This document shows positions 1-8,822 of a DNA stretch of 64,000 nt, one piece after another. The stretch is from Streptomyces collinus Tu 365 (lineage in GTDB: Bacteria; Actinomycetota; Actinomycetes; Streptomycetales; Streptomycetaceae). The notes below the pieces were generated by a model. That model was not told the origin of the DNA. It did not search any database and saw only the letters and a program-made list of their open reading frames with translations. The position numbers were made by a program, and so were the translations under genes. Positions within the stretch are counted from its first letter, which is position 1; each line of letters opens with the position of its first letter. Where the stretch lies: NCBI RefSeq assembly GCF_000444875.1, contig NC_021985.1:7708170-7772169 (forward strand), read 5' to 3'.

Positions 1-58
1 ACATCACCGGACGGGGTAACTGGGCTGCTGTCCTGTAAAGCCCGTCCGAGGAGAACTT

Positions 59-466
59 GTGAGCGAACCAGCAGGTCTGGGTGTCGAGGTGGCCGTGATC
101 GGCTCCGACGCCGCGATCATCACCGTCTGCGGAGAGCTCGACGCCGACACCGGCCTCGTCCTTCAGCACCAGTTGGCAGGCCAGGTGGTGCATGGACGAC
201 GTCATCTGGTGCTGGACCTGGCGGGTGTGCCGTTCATGGACTCGTCCGGGCTGCGTGTCATCATCCGGACCATCAATGAGATGCGTAACGTCGACGGATC
301 CGTGTCCCTGGCCGCGCCCACCGAGGTGGTGCGACGTGTGCTCGATCTGACCGGGGTCGGTATGAGCTGCCGGATATTCGACACCGTGGACGCTGCGTGT
401 GAATCCCTCCTGGGCCGGGAGGACGAGGCGCCGGATCGGTCCGTGCGCGACACGGCGGCTCGATAG
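59..466 (+). CDS. STAS-domain anti-sigma factor antagonist
   Basis: This 135-residue protein is a single STAS domain, as in SpoIIAA/RsbV/BldG anti-anti-sigma factors, which bind a serine-kinase anti-sigma factor to release a sigma factor. The diagnostic motif FMDSSGLRVI lies near residues 59-68, and its serines include the site normally phosphorylated by the partner kinase. The GTG start is preceded by GAGGAG about 6 nt upstream. No kinase or sigma gene is adjacent, so this is an orphan STAS gene and its partner is probably elsewhere. The acidic/arginine-rich tail after residue 118 is outside the fold. Family assignment is secure; the partner is unknown. Confidence 0.9.
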   Translation: MSEPAGLGVEVAVIGSDAAIITVCGELDADTGLVLQHQLAGQVVHGRRHLVLDLAGVPFMDSSGLRVIIRTINEMRNVDGSVSLAAPTEVVRRVLDLTGVGMSCRIFDTVDAACESLLGREDEAPDRSVRDTAAR

Positions 467-800
467 GGCATCCACGGCACGACCGCCCCGGCGCACCGGC
501 TGCACGACCGCCCCGGCGCACCGGCTGCACGGGCTCGCCGTACGGGCTGTACCCGCTCGGCGTACCGGTCGGCGCGCAACCGGCGTACCGGACCAGTGGC
601 GGCCGCCGATCGGCGGAAAGCGGGTCAGCCTCGGCGGCCCGGAAGCATGGCCGGTGCCTGGGACCGATGTGCGACGAAGCCGCCGTAGGCCTCGTCGCGC
701 TCGGCCCAGCGGTGGCGGAGGGCCCCCTCAGACGCATCCGTGCCGGGAACCCGCGGCGAAGGGCGAGTGTACGCATTGTGCTCTGTGAAGAGAGGCCTCC
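467..800. other. intergenic stretch with tandem repeat, no gene supported
   Basis: No convincing coding region lies between the STAS gene and the DUF427 gene. The left part holds a perfect 25-bp tandem duplication (477-526) followed by a degenerate third copy. The right end carries GAGAGG about 7 nt before the next start. Possible reading frames here are arginine/proline-rich and look like non-coding GC-rich DNA. Confidence 0.6.
477..526. repeat. perfect 25-bp tandem repeat, two copies
   Basis: The unit beginning GCACGACCGCCCCGG occupies 477-501 and is repeated base-for-base at 502-526. A diverged third copy beginning GCACGGGCTCGCCG follows from 527. It lies just downstream of the STAS gene stop. 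It could be a replication-slippage product; I see no protein-coding explanation. Confidence 0.85.
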
Positions 801-1286
801 ATGCCGTCACACGAGACCATGCCGACGGAGTCGGTGTGGGACTACCCGCGTCCGCCTGCTCTGCGCCGCGACCCGCGGCGGATCGTCGTCGAGTGCGCAG
901 GCGAGGTTCTCGCCGACACGACCGGCGCCTGGAAGATCATGGAGACCAGCCACCCGCCGGTGTTCTACGTGCCCCCTGCGGACATCCGAAGTGACCTCCT
1001 GCGGCCCGCCTCCCACCGCACCTGGTGCGAGTGGAAGGGCGTGGCCGACTACTGGGACGTCCTGGTGGGACCCGACATCCGTGCCCTCGCCGCGTGGAGC
1101 TACCCCGACCCGCGGCCGCCCTACGAGGAACTCGCGGACCACTTCGCCTTCTACGCCGGGAGAGTCGACCGCTGCACCGTCGACGGCTACCCGGTGCAGC
1201 CACAGGAAGGCGACTTCTACGGAGGCTGGATCACTCCCGAGGTCCGGGGCCCCTTCAAGGGAGGAGCCCGAACCCACGGCTGGTGA
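801..1286 (+). CDS. DUF427 family protein
   Basis: This 161-residue protein has the DUF427 (PF04248) pattern: a short N-terminal strand region with RIVVECAGEVLADTT near 28-42, then VFYVPPADIR near 54-63 and TWCEWKGVADYWDV near 74-87. The fold is a small beta-rich barrel. Biochemical function is not established for most members. The ATG is preceded by GAGAGG at about 8 nt. Length is normal for the single-domain form. It converges on the HIT-type gene, with a strong hairpin between them. Confidence 0.85.
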   Translation: MPSHETMPTESVWDYPRPPALRRDPRRIVVECAGEVLADTTGAWKIMETSHPPVFYVPPADIRSDLLRPASHRTWCEWKGVADYWDVLVGPDIRALAAWSYPDPRPPYEELADHFAFYAGRVDRCTVDGYPVQPQEGDFYGGWITPEVRGPFKGGARTHGW

Positions 1287-1297
1287 CCGGACCAGCA

Positions 1298-1322
1298 CCG
1301 CCGCCGGGGGAGGAGGCGGCGG
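1298..1322. terminator. bidirectional hairpin between convergent genes
   Basis: CCGCCGCC at 1298-1305 pairs perfectly with GGCGGCGG at 1315-1322 across a 9-nt loop. It lies just after the DUF427 stop and before the end of the opposing HIT-type gene, so it could terminate both transcripts. There is no T-tract, which is common in Streptomyces. Confidence 0.6.
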
Positions 1323-1393
1323 GTCGGCCCCAGCAGTGAAGCGCGCCGAGCCCGCCTCAACAGGCCGATGGGCGGTAGTCGGCCCCCGTACCG

Positions 1394-1867
1394 TCAGGCA
1401 GCCAGCCGGTCCAGTTCGCCACCGATCGCATCACGCAGCCCGTCGTGCTGCGGGCCGAGCCTGAACCGCTCGTCACTCCACCGGTCACCCGGATACAGCC
1501 ACACCGGCTTGTGCACCACCTCGGCCGGCTCCCATTCGAACCGCGGCCAGATGTGGGCGTGCAGGAACGGATCCGTGTTGCCGAGGATCTCCAGGTTGAC
1601 CCGGCGGAATCCGGGGTCCAGCCGTCGGCAGGCCCGCTCGACCGCTTCTCCGAGACGGTCCATGTCGGCCAGGAACGACAACCGCCTGGCCCTGGGCAGG
1701 TCGGACAGCCGCTGAACATCCGGCTCGTCCGCGAGGAGAAGCGAGTAGCCGGGCAGGAACTGGACGTCGCCGATCACTGCGAAGCCGGCATCGAGTCGCC
1801 GCAACACGGTCGGATTCTCGCCCCGCAGAGCAGCCCCGATCCGGTCCTTCCGCCAGTCACTGATCAT
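1394..1867 (-). CDS. HIT-like protein (diadenosine polyphosphate hydrolase type)
   Basis: This 157-residue protein resembles HIT-superfamily nucleotide hydrolases. FLPGYSLLLAD near residues 38-48 matches the conserved first half, and LGNTDPFLHAHIWPRFEWE near 94-112 carries a degenerate histidine triad in which LHAHIWPR stands where HxHxH is usual. Members cleave Ap4A or related nucleotides. Because the third histidine position is not obvious, catalytic activity is uncertain. The ATG at 1867 lacks a clear Shine-Dalgarno sequence. It stands alone and converges with the DUF427 gene. Confidence 0.7.
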   Translation of the reverse strand: MISDWRKDRIGAALRGENPTVLRRLDAGFAVIGDVQFLPGYSLLLADEPDVQRLSDLPRARRLSFLADMDRLGEAVERACRRLDPGFRRVNLEILGNTDPFLHAHIWPRFEWEPAEVVHKPVWLYPGDRWSDERFRLGPQHDGLRDAIGGELDRLAA

Positions 1868-2019
1868 GGCCTGAGGCTATGCGCACATGGCGCCCGGTGA
1901 TGAACGGTGATGAGTGGTTCAAGGGCGGCAAATCGGCCGAGGCGTTCCACACGGCCCGCGCGACATCGCCGGAGAGATCGGGAGCCGAACTGCTGCGCAC
2001 CGAGTGATCGCACGCCGAC

Positions 2020-2808
2020 TCACACCTCGTCGCCCGCGTGCCCCCACCCGGGCAGCGGCGGCTGGGGCCACGCGGGCGGGTGTGGCAGGAGACGCGCCGG
2101 ACGGTCGGCCGTCAGCGCGCCGGCCGGAGTCCGCCCGGTGAGCCAGCCGAGCACCTGGTGCCCGGCTCCGGCGACCGAGGCTCCCTGCGCCGCCAGGGAC
2201 CAGCGCCGGCCGAGGTCCACGGCCTCCACCGAGGCGAGCCGGAAACCCTGGGTGCGCAGGGTGGCGAGGGTGTCGTCCAGTGCCCACGTGACGTAGGCGG
2301 CGGGCCACTGCTCGGTGCCGTGGCCGGTGTCCAGATCGAGGTGATGGGTCTCCAACTCGCGCAGGCACCGCAGCAGGACGTACCGGGCGGGGTGTCGCCA
2401 GCCGGCCAGCGCCGGCACCAGGCGCTCCCAGGCGGGGGCGGGCATCGCGCGGGCTCGCGCGGTGAAACGGTCCAGGTTCTGCCGCAAACGGGCCGCGATG
2501 GCGTCGGCGGACAGCAGCGCGTCCCGCTCGACCGCGGACGCCAGCGCCGCTGCGCCCGTGCGCGGTCCCGGTGCACGGCCGGTGTGCGCGAGCCCGAGCA
2601 GCCACACGTACGCGTCGACGCTGTGGGCGACATGCGCCAGGACGTGGCCGCGCGTCCACCCCGGCAGCGCCGACGGGGCCCGCAACGCGGTGTCGGAGAG
2701 GCGCGCCGCGGTCCGTACGAGGCGGGCGCCGGACGCGACGACGTGTCCGACGGCCTCATCCTCCGTCGTGCCGAAGACGGGGTGCCCTTCCCCTGCCGGG
2801 CCGGTCAC
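2020..2808 (-). CDS. maleylpyruvate isomerase-family (DinB-fold) mycothiol-dependent enzyme
   Basis: This 262-residue protein belongs to the actinobacterial TIGR03083/MDMPI group, four-helix-bundle enzymes that bind a divalent metal and are thought to use mycothiol. LPGWTRGHVLAHVAHSVDAY near 48-67 is the family's first metal-site helix, and LRELETHHLDLDTGH near 162-176 supplies the second. The start overlaps the stop of the upstream MFS gene by 4 bp (ATGA), so the two are translationally coupled and probably act together, for example modification and export of an electrophile. The substrate is unknown. Confidence 0.8.
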   Translation of the reverse strand: MTGPAGEGHPVFGTTEDEAVGHVVASGARLVRTAARLSDTALRAPSALPGWTRGHVLAHVAHSVDAYVWLLGLAHTGRAPGPRTGAAALASAVERDALLSADAIAARLRQNLDRFTARARAMPAPAWERLVPALAGWRHPARYVLLRCLRELETHHLDLDTGHGTEQWPAAYVTWALDDTLATLRTQGFRLASVEAVDLGRRWSLAAQGASVAGAGHQVLGWLTGRTPAGALTADRPARLLPHPPAWPQPPLPGWGHAGDEV

Positions 2809-4013
2809 GGCGCCGACCGCCGGTCACGCGTCGCCGGCCCCAGTGCGGTCAGCATCAGCAGCGCCGTCAGCGCGAACCCCCAGGCGTAACCCGTGTGCGC
2901 CGTGAGCAGGCTGAAGCCTGCGGCGCCAATCCCCATGCCGCCGTCGTAGGCGAGGTTCCACAGTGCGGAGACGGTGCCGTACGACGAGCGGGAGACACGA
3001 CCGTACATCACGGTGAGGGTGGCGTTCTGGACGACACCGAAGCCGGCGCCGAAGAGGGCCGTGCCCGTCAGTACGGCGACCGGGCCGGCCGTGGCCGCCA
3101 GCACCGACAGCCCTGCCGCCGACGCGAGCAGACCGGGGGCGACGAGCCGCGTGGCGCCCCGGCGGTCGCCGTACCGGCCCGCCGCGTAGCGGGCCGCGGT
3201 GGAGGCGGAGCTCTGCACCAGCAGGGCCGCCGTTGCGATGCCCGCCGACCCGTGCGCGACGGCCAACGGCAGGAACGTCACCAGGATCCCGGCGGCGAGG
3301 GCCGTGGCGAAGAACACCGAGGTGGGACGCCGCAGCCCGGCGGTGCGTACGGCGGCCACCATGCCGAGCGCTCGCGTATCCGCCCCCACGGCCGGTGCCC
3401 CGGAGCCGTCCGGCGGCTGTAGCTCTCGAAGTGCCGCCACGGTCGGGATCGCCGCGAGGGCCGCCAGGCCTGCGGTCACGGTGAGCGGGGCGTAACCGAG
3501 GTGTTCGCACATCCAAACCCCGAGGGGCAGGGTGACGAGCGCCGGCACACCGCCCACCACGCCGACCAGGGCCAGCCCTTCGCCCCGGCGCTCGGCGGGG
3601 ATCAGCGCAGCGGTCAGGGCGCCGCCCGCGACCATCGTGAGGCCGAACCCCAGACCGCGTACGAGACACATCGAAGCGGTCCAGGCCGCACCGTCGTCGA
3701 GGGGCAGTGCGAGGGCGGGGGCGCCTAGCAGGAACAACCCGGCCGCCAGGGGACCCCGGTGGCCGTACCGCCCGAGGATCCGGGGGCCGGCCAGCTCACC
3801 CAGCACCGTGGACAGCATCAGGGCGCCCGTCGCCAGGCCCGCCGCGCCACGGCCGGCGTGCGTGGGCACCGCCGACAGCAGCAGGAAGAAGCTCACGGTC
3901 ACGGCCACCACGCTCACGAGCCGCAGCAGCAGGGCACGGCTGAGCAAGGGTGGTGGCAAGGGCGCGGGAACCGTCGTGGCGGGGTCGGCGGCCGAGTTCG
4001 CAGCAGAGGTCAT
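2805..4013 (-). CDS. MFS transporter
   Basis: A 402-residue major facilitator protein with about 12 hydrophobic segments, of the drug/sugar-efflux type. The typical loop between helices 2 and 3 is recognisable around LAGPRILGRYGHRGPLAAGL. I chose the ATG at 4013 (MTSAANSAAD) because the longer frame upstream is arginine/proline-rich and would run into the divergent regulator's promoter. It overlaps the DinB-fold gene downstream by 4 bp and is divergent from the MocR regulator, which probably controls the pair. The transported substrate cannot be told from sequence. Confidence 0.85.
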   Translation of the reverse strand: MTSAANSAADPATTVPAPLPPPLLSRALLLRLVSVVAVTVSFFLLLSAVPTHAGRGAAGLATGALMLSTVLGELAGPRILGRYGHRGPLAAGLFLLGAPALALPLDDGAAWTASMCLVRGLGFGLTMVAGGALTAALIPAERRGEGLALVGVVGGVPALVTLPLGVWMCEHLGYAPLTVTAGLAALAAIPTVAALRELQPPDGSGAPAVGADTRALGMVAAVRTAGLRRPTSVFFATALAAGILVTFLPLAVAHGSAGIATAALLVQSSASTAARYAAGRYGDRRGATRLVAPGLLASAAGLSVLAATAGPVAVLTGTALFGAGFGVVQNATLTVMYGRVSRSSYGTVSALWNLAYDGGMGIGAAGFSLLTAHTGYAWGFALTALLMLTALGPATRDRRSAP

Positions 4014-4033
4014 GCCGTCGACGTTAGGGAGTG

Positions 4034-4047
4034 ACCGGATCACCGGT
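4034..4047. promoter_or_regulatory. candidate MocR operator in divergent promoter
   Basis: ACCGG at 4034-4038 and CCGGT at 4043-4047 form a perfect 5-bp inverted repeat with a 4-bp spacer, inside the 47-bp gap between the MFS start and the likely MocR start. MocR regulators commonly bind the divergent promoter they sit beside. This is inference from position and symmetry only. Confidence 0.4.
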
Positions 4048-4060
4048 AAGCTCCAATTCC

Positions 4061-5503
4061 ATGACTGTGCAGTGGGCCGGTTTGTCTCCCGAGCTGCTGC
4101 TGGCCGTCGACCGGAGCAGTGGGGAGCAGCTGCGTGCCCAGGTGGAACGCCAGTTGCGGGACGCGATCCGTGGCGGCCGCCTCGCCGCCGGCGAACGTCT
4201 TCCCTCCTCACGTGAGCTGGCGCGTTCACTGGGCCTGTCCCGCGGTCTGGTCCAGGACTGCTACGCCCAACTGCAGGCCGAGGGCTACCTGGTCACCAGG
4301 GTCGGTTCGGCCACCCGTGTCGCCGCCTGTGCCCCTGCCGCCCCCGCCGAGCCACCGGCCGAGCGCACGGACCAACTCCCGCCCCTAGTGGCCGACTTCC
4401 GGCACGGCGTGCCCGACCTCGCCTCGTTCCCGCGTGCCGACTGGCTGTGGGCGGTCAGGGAGGCGGCCCGCCGGATGCCGACCGCAGACCTCGGCTACGG
4501 AGATCCGCGCGGCAGCCTGGACCTGCGCACGGTCGTCGCCGCGTACGTGCGCCGGATCCGCGCGGCCGCCGCCGAACCCGACCACACCCTCATCTGCTCC
4601 GGCTACGCCCAGGGACTGGCCCTCACCCTCCAGGTGCTGGCCCGCGCCGGCGTCGGTGCCGTCGCACACGAGGACCCGGGCAGTCCCGCTTCGACGAGCG
4701 CGGCCATCCGTGCGGCGGGCCTCACACCGGTCCCCGTCCCGGTCGACGCGCGCGGAGTCGACGTTGCGGCCCTGGAGGCGAGCGGCGCTCGCGCGGCGAT
4801 CGTCACCCCGGCCCACCAGTGGCCCACCGGTGTCCTCCTCGCCCCGGAACGCCGGCACGCCCTGCTCGCGTGGGCGCGGCGCCACGACGCGTATGTCGTC
4901 GAGGACGACTACGACGCCGAGTTCCGCTACGACCGCGAGCCGGTCGGCGCCCTCCAGGGCCTCGCGGCGGACCGGGTCGTCTCGATCGGCACCGTCAGCA
5001 AGTCCCTGGCCCCCGCCCTGCGCATCGGCTGGCTGCTGAGCCCCCGCGCGCTCACCGCGCCGCTCACCGAGGCGAAGCGGAGCGCCGACCGCGGCACACC
5101 CACCCTCGACCAACTCGCCCTGGCCCGACTGATCGAATCGGGCCGCTACGACCGCCATCTGCGCCGTATGCGCACCCTGTACGGGGCCCGCTGCCGTACG
5201 CTGCGCGCCGCCCTGGCCGAGCACGCCCCTGAGGTGCGCCTGACCGGCCTCGCTGCGGGGTTCCACGCCGTGGCCCATCTTCCCCACGAAGTCGATGAGT
5301 CGACGGTGATCGCAGCGGCGCGTGCCCGCCGGGTCGGCCTATACGGGATGAGTGCGTGCCGTGCCTCGGGCGGTGCCGGGCCGCCCCAACTCGTCCTGGG
5401 CTTCGGTGACGTGCCCGAGCGGGCGATCGCGGCGGGGATCGCGGCGGTCGGCGACCTGCTCACCCACGGCCGGCGGGTGCCGGACCCGGACGTCAGCCGC
5501 TGA
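4061..5503 (+). CDS. MocR/PdxR-type GntR regulator with aminotransferase domain
   Basis: A 480-residue fusion of an N-terminal GntR winged helix (LPSSRELARSLGLSRGLVQD near 46-65) and a fold-type I aminotransferase-like domain. The PLP lysine is Lys314 in GTVSKSLAPALRIGW, and VVEDDYDAEFRYD provides the cofactor-binding aspartate. MocR proteins sense amino acids, amines or PLP. It is divergent from the MFS/DinB-fold pair and probably regulates it. The ATG at 4061 is preferred; a GTG at 4031 in frame would add 10 residues but would place the putative operator inside the gene. Confidence 0.9.
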   Translation: MTVQWAGLSPELLLAVDRSSGEQLRAQVERQLRDAIRGGRLAAGERLPSSRELARSLGLSRGLVQDCYAQLQAEGYLVTRVGSATRVAACAPAAPAEPPAERTDQLPPLVADFRHGVPDLASFPRADWLWAVREAARRMPTADLGYGDPRGSLDLRTVVAAYVRRIRAAAAEPDHTLICSGYAQGLALTLQVLARAGVGAVAHEDPGSPASTSAAIRAAGLTPVPVPVDARGVDVAALEASGARAAIVTPAHQWPTGVLLAPERRHALLAWARRHDAYVVEDDYDAEFRYDREPVGALQGLAADRVVSIGTVSKSLAPALRIGWLLSPRALTAPLTEAKRSADRGTPTLDQLALARLIESGRYDRHLRRMRTLYGARCRTLRAALAEHAPEVRLTGLAAGFHAVAHLPHEVDESTVIAAARARRVGLYGMSACRASGGAGPPQLVLGFGDVPERAIAAGIAAVGDLLTHGRRVPDPDVSR

Positions 5504-5575
5504 CGGAGCGCTGTCTCGCCGAGGGCCTGGAAAACTCGGATGCGGTCGGTTGAGCAGGGGTGATAGGTAAGCGAT

Positions 5576-6337
5576 GTGACAGACAGTCTTGAGTACTCCG
5601 CCCTGCTGCAGCTGCTCGATGAGCGGTCGGCCGCGTTCCGGAGTGCGGTTGCCGCCGCGCCCGGCCTCGACGCGCCGGTGCCGTCCTGCCCCGAGTGGAC
5701 GTTGTTCGATCTGGTGCAGCACCTGGGTACGGGCCAGCGCTGGTGGGCCGCCGTCGTCGCCGCGGGGCCGGCCGAGGCTCCGCCGGCCAAGGACGCCACG
5801 GAGGCGCCACGCGAGCTCGAGGCGCTGCTGGCCTGGTACACCGAGTCGAACGAGCTGCTGCTGAGCGCGCTGCGCGAGGCCGGCCCGGAGCGCGCGTGCT
5901 GGACGTGGTGGAGCGCCGGCGTGTCCCCGGCGAACTCCTGGGGCGTCGCCCGGCGCCGGGTGCACGAGGTGCTGGTGCACACCTACGACGCCCAGCTCGC
6001 CGCGGGCGCCGTGCAGCCGATGCCGGCGGACGTCGCGATCGACGGTGTGGCCGAGTTCCTCGACACCTGCAACTCCACCCCGGCGGCCTGGCCGCACGAA
6101 CCGGCCACCATCCACTACCACGCCACCGAGGGCCGCTCCTGGCTCCTCACGCTGGACGGCACCGGCGCCTGGCCCGCACCCCTCACGGACGACGCCGCAC
6201 CCCCCTCCGCTTCGGCGACGGGCACGGCCGAGCAGCTGCTCCTCTTCGTCTGGGGCCGCCTCACGATGAGCGACCTGAAGACCGAGGGCGACCAGCAGGT
6301 GTTCGAGCGGCTGATCGCCTGGGAGCCCGAGGAGTAG
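5576..6337 (+). CDS. maleylpyruvate isomerase-family mycothiol-dependent enzyme
   Basis: A second TIGR03083/MDMPI_N family protein, 253 residues. CPEWTLFDLVQHLGTGQRWW near 39-58 is the first metal-site helix and RRRVHEVLVHTYDAQLA near 125-141 the second, with the family's conserved HE...H arrangement. The C-terminal part after residue 165 matches the small sterol-carrier-like MDMPI_C domain. A GTG start is used. It follows the MocR gene after 72 bp and may be transcribed from its own promoter. The substrate is unknown; thiol-dependent isomerase or transferase activity is inferred from the family. Confidence 0.8.
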   Translation: MTDSLEYSALLQLLDERSAAFRSAVAAAPGLDAPVPSCPEWTLFDLVQHLGTGQRWWAAVVAAGPAEAPPAKDATEAPRELEALLAWYTESNELLLSALREAGPERACWTWWSAGVSPANSWGVARRRVHEVLVHTYDAQLAAGAVQPMPADVAIDGVAEFLDTCNSTPAAWPHEPATIHYHATEGRSWLLTLDGTGAWPAPLTDDAAPPSASATGTAEQLLLFVWGRLTMSDLKTEGDQQVFERLIAWEPEE

Positions 6338-6523
6338 CCAGGGCCTCCGCGGCACTGCCGACTCGGCCAGGCAGGGAACATGGCTGCGGAGCCCGGACGC
6401 AGTCGCGGCTGGCCCGCCTGCCACTCGTCGAGGACGTCACGGTGGGCGCCCGGCCGGTCACCTGCTGACCCGGACCGTCCGCTGCTGAGCCATGTCCCCG
6501 CTCCGCGCACCAGCTGCCAAGGG

Positions 6524-7369
6524 TCAGAGCTTGCGCCAGCGGGCCTCGCACCAGGAGAAGACGCCGAACGCCGCAAGACCGAGCGCGATCACCGCGAGCA
6601 GCCACGGGCCGGCCGGCAGATCCCGGAACGCGCGCAGCGTGTCGTCCATGCCCTTCGCCTTGCCGGGCTGGTGCCGGACCGCCGCCACCACGGCGAACAC
6701 ACCCGCGACGGCGAACACGATCCCGCGGGCCGTGCCACCCGCGACACCGAAGAAGTCGGTCACCTTCCGGGCCTTCGCGGACATGACCGCCGTGTTCAGG
6801 TGCTTGCGGAACTTCTTCATCACGGCCCGGGCCGCTATGTACAGCCCGGCGGCCACCACCGCCACGCCGGCGATCCCGACGATCCACTGGCCGCCCGGCC
6901 ACCCCAGCACCGTGGCGGTCAGGTCGTCGGTGCGGCGGTCGGAGGAGCCGCTCCCGCTGCCCTTGTCGCCGGCCGCGTACGAGAGCACCGACCACGACAC
7001 GACGGCGTAGAAGACGAACCGGCCCGCCGCCATGACACGCTTCGAGGGCTTGCCCCCGTCCGTGCCCGCGCCGCCGAACACGGCCTGCGACAGCCGCCAC
7101 AGCGCCATACCGGCGAGCGCGATGCCGACGATCCACAGCAGCGCCGACCCGAACGGGCGCTGGGCCAGCTCGCTCAGCGCCCCACCGCGGTCGGCCTGCT
7201 TGCCGCCGCTGTCACCACCGAAGGCGATCTGCAGGGAGATGACCCCCACCAGCAGATAGATCAGCCCGCGGGCGGCGAAACCCGCACGCCCCGCCGCAGC
7301 CATCGCCGGGCTGTCCGCAGCCCGGCGCGCCCCACCCCGTCCACCCACTGCCCATGCCTGTGCATTCAT
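6524..7369 (-). CDS. DUF1206 membrane protein
   Basis: A 281-residue integral membrane protein made of three similar two-helix repeats, the hallmark of DUF1206. Each repeat starts with a GRAGFAARGLIYLLVG-like segment: near residues 27-42, again around RVMAAGRFVFYAVV (134-147), and around VAGGTARGIVFAVAGVFAV (210-228). Function is unknown. It converges with the preceding MDMPI-family gene and stands alone. The ATG at 7369 starts a soluble N-terminal tail of about 25 residues. Confidence 0.88.
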   Translation of the reverse strand: MNAQAWAVGGRGGARRAADSPAMAAAGRAGFAARGLIYLLVGVISLQIAFGGDSGGKQADRGGALSELAQRPFGSALLWIVGIALAGMALWRLSQAVFGGAGTDGGKPSKRVMAAGRFVFYAVVSWSVLSYAAGDKGSGSGSSDRRTDDLTATVLGWPGGQWIVGIAGVAVVAAGLYIAARAVMKKFRKHLNTAVMSAKARKVTDFFGVAGGTARGIVFAVAGVFAVVAAVRHQPGKAKGMDDTLRAFRDLPAGPWLLAVIALGLAAFGVFSWCEARWRKL

Positions 7370-7621
7370 ACTTCAGCCGATGCCCCCGGACCCCGGTCCG
7401 ACACCTGGTCCCGAGGCGCCCGGCGCCCGGCCGCAGCGGGCCGCGTCGTCGCCCCGCGTCCGGACTCGCTCCTTCCGGCCGCAGCGGAATGCGGTCGCGG
7501 GCGTCGCACCCCCGCTGCCGCCTGGCTCGTGGCCGGCACCGAAGAAGGACAGGTGTCGTCCGCCTCGCGCCACGTGCGGCACCCTGGCCGAGCGGACACC
7601 TCCGTGCCTCAACAGCGTGGG

Positions 7622-7861
7622 TCACAGAGTGCTCTTCCGTTTCGTCCGGCGGCGGCGCCGATACAGCCCATGCAGTACGAGAGCGACCATTGCGCCTGCC
7701 GTCAGCGGCCACCACCACGAAGCCCCGTTCCGGGCCAGATGGAGGCCCTTCCACAGCAGAGCGACCGAGATCAGCAGACTGAGCCATCCCATGGCGCCGT
7801 CGAGCGGACCGCCGTCCTTGAACGGATTCTGCATGTTCCGGATTTCTCTATTCCGGTGCAT
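7622..7861 (-). CDS. small membrane protein of unknown function
   Basis: A 79-residue protein with two predicted transmembrane stretches (GWLSLLISVALLWKGLHL and WWPLTAGAMVALVLHGLY) and a strongly basic C-terminus (RRRRRTKRKS), so the tail probably faces the cytoplasm. The ATG at 7861 has AGGAG about 10 nt upstream. A GTG at 7870 and an ATG at 7834 are in-frame alternatives. It overlaps the end of the DUF6461 gene by 14 bp, suggesting co-transcription. I do not recognise a family. Confidence 0.65.
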   Translation of the reverse strand: MHRNREIRNMQNPFKDGGPLDGAMGWLSLLISVALLWKGLHLARNGASWWWPLTAGAMVALVLHGLYRRRRRTKRKSTL

Positions 7862-8717
7862 GCCACCCACGCTCCTGTTCGCTACTCACCCGTCCGTGTT
7901 CCGAACGATCCTTGGTGAGGGACTCGTTGTAGGTGATCACGACGGGCGCGTCCGCCTCCGCCCGTGCGCGGTCGGAAGCCGCTGCGATCTCCTCGTAGGT
8001 CCATTCCTTGTACAGACGCTCTCCGTGGGCGTCGGTGATGTCGATGACCAGGCCGGTCCACTCCTCGGCGGGCTGTTCAGGGACGAGTCCCAGTTCATAT
8101 GTGGCGTCCCGGAGCAGGGATTCGGTGACGCGTACGCCGGTGAGTCTCTCGGTCAGAGCAAGAACCGCCGCCTTCCCGTCGACCACCGGGGCGCTCTCGT
8201 CGTGCTCTCCCTCGGGAGTCAGCGGGAAGCCGACTTCCCGCAACAAGGGAACCAGTTCATCGGGGCTGCCGCCGTCGCGCGCCGAGGGGCCCTCGAAGGC
8301 CGTGCGGAGTTCACCGTCCTCGAACCAGTGAAAGAGGTGGATGGGCTTGCCGCCGTTGCTCGAGTGCGCCACGACCCGGCCGCCCTCCGACAGCGTCTCC
8401 ACGCGCGGTATCCCAAGGCCACCGTCAAAGCCGAGGACGACTGTCCAGTCGCCGTGCTCGCCCGGGGCCCTGAAGGCGCCCGCGATGTAGGACTCGTCCC
8501 AGTAGTCGTAGTCCACCTCTGCACGGTGGGCGTCATCGGCCTCGATCAGCCCGGCCGTGCCCTCCTCAGTGCCGCGCGGTTCCGCCCCCATCGCACGCAG
8601 CACCTCCTGCGGGCTCCGCCCCCGTATCAGTGTCAAGGTGTATCCGCTCTCCATCATGTGGCGGAAGAGCGGCGAGGTGCGGATCCAGGCGTAGTCGTGT
8701 GCGGTCACCAAGTCCAT
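7848..8717 (-). CDS. DUF6461 family protein
   Basis: A 289-residue protein whose first 180 residues fit the DUF6461 group common in Streptomyces: HDYAWIRTSPLFRHMMESGY near the N-terminus, YDYWDESYIAGAF, then GDWTVVLGFDGGLG and the HWFEDGEL segment. The C-terminal third (TYELGLVPEQP and ITYNESLTKD) is less familiar. The ATG at 8717 is preferred over a TTG at 8747. Function is unknown; such genes are often linked to toxin-immunity or contact-dependent loci, but nothing here supports that. It is divergent from the GNAT gene. Confidence 0.7.
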   Translation of the reverse strand: MDLVTAHDYAWIRTSPLFRHMMESGYTLTLIRGRSPQEVLRAMGAEPRGTEEGTAGLIEADDAHRAEVDYDYWDESYIAGAFRAPGEHGDWTVVLGFDGGLGIPRVETLSEGGRVVAHSSNGGKPIHLFHWFEDGELRTAFEGPSARDGGSPDELVPLLREVGFPLTPEGEHDESAPVVDGKAAVLALTERLTGVRVTESLLRDATYELGLVPEQPAEEWTGLVIDITDAHGERLYKEWTYEEIAAASDRARAEADAPVVITYNESLTKDRSEHGRVSSEQERGWHAPE

Positions 8718-8822
8718 ACAGCGCAGTGTGCCTGATGCCTCTGACAACGCCCGACAAGCCGGTTCTCACGGCTGGGGCTGGACCTCGGCTGCACCTCCGG
8801 AAATGCTCGGCTCAGGGATGAT

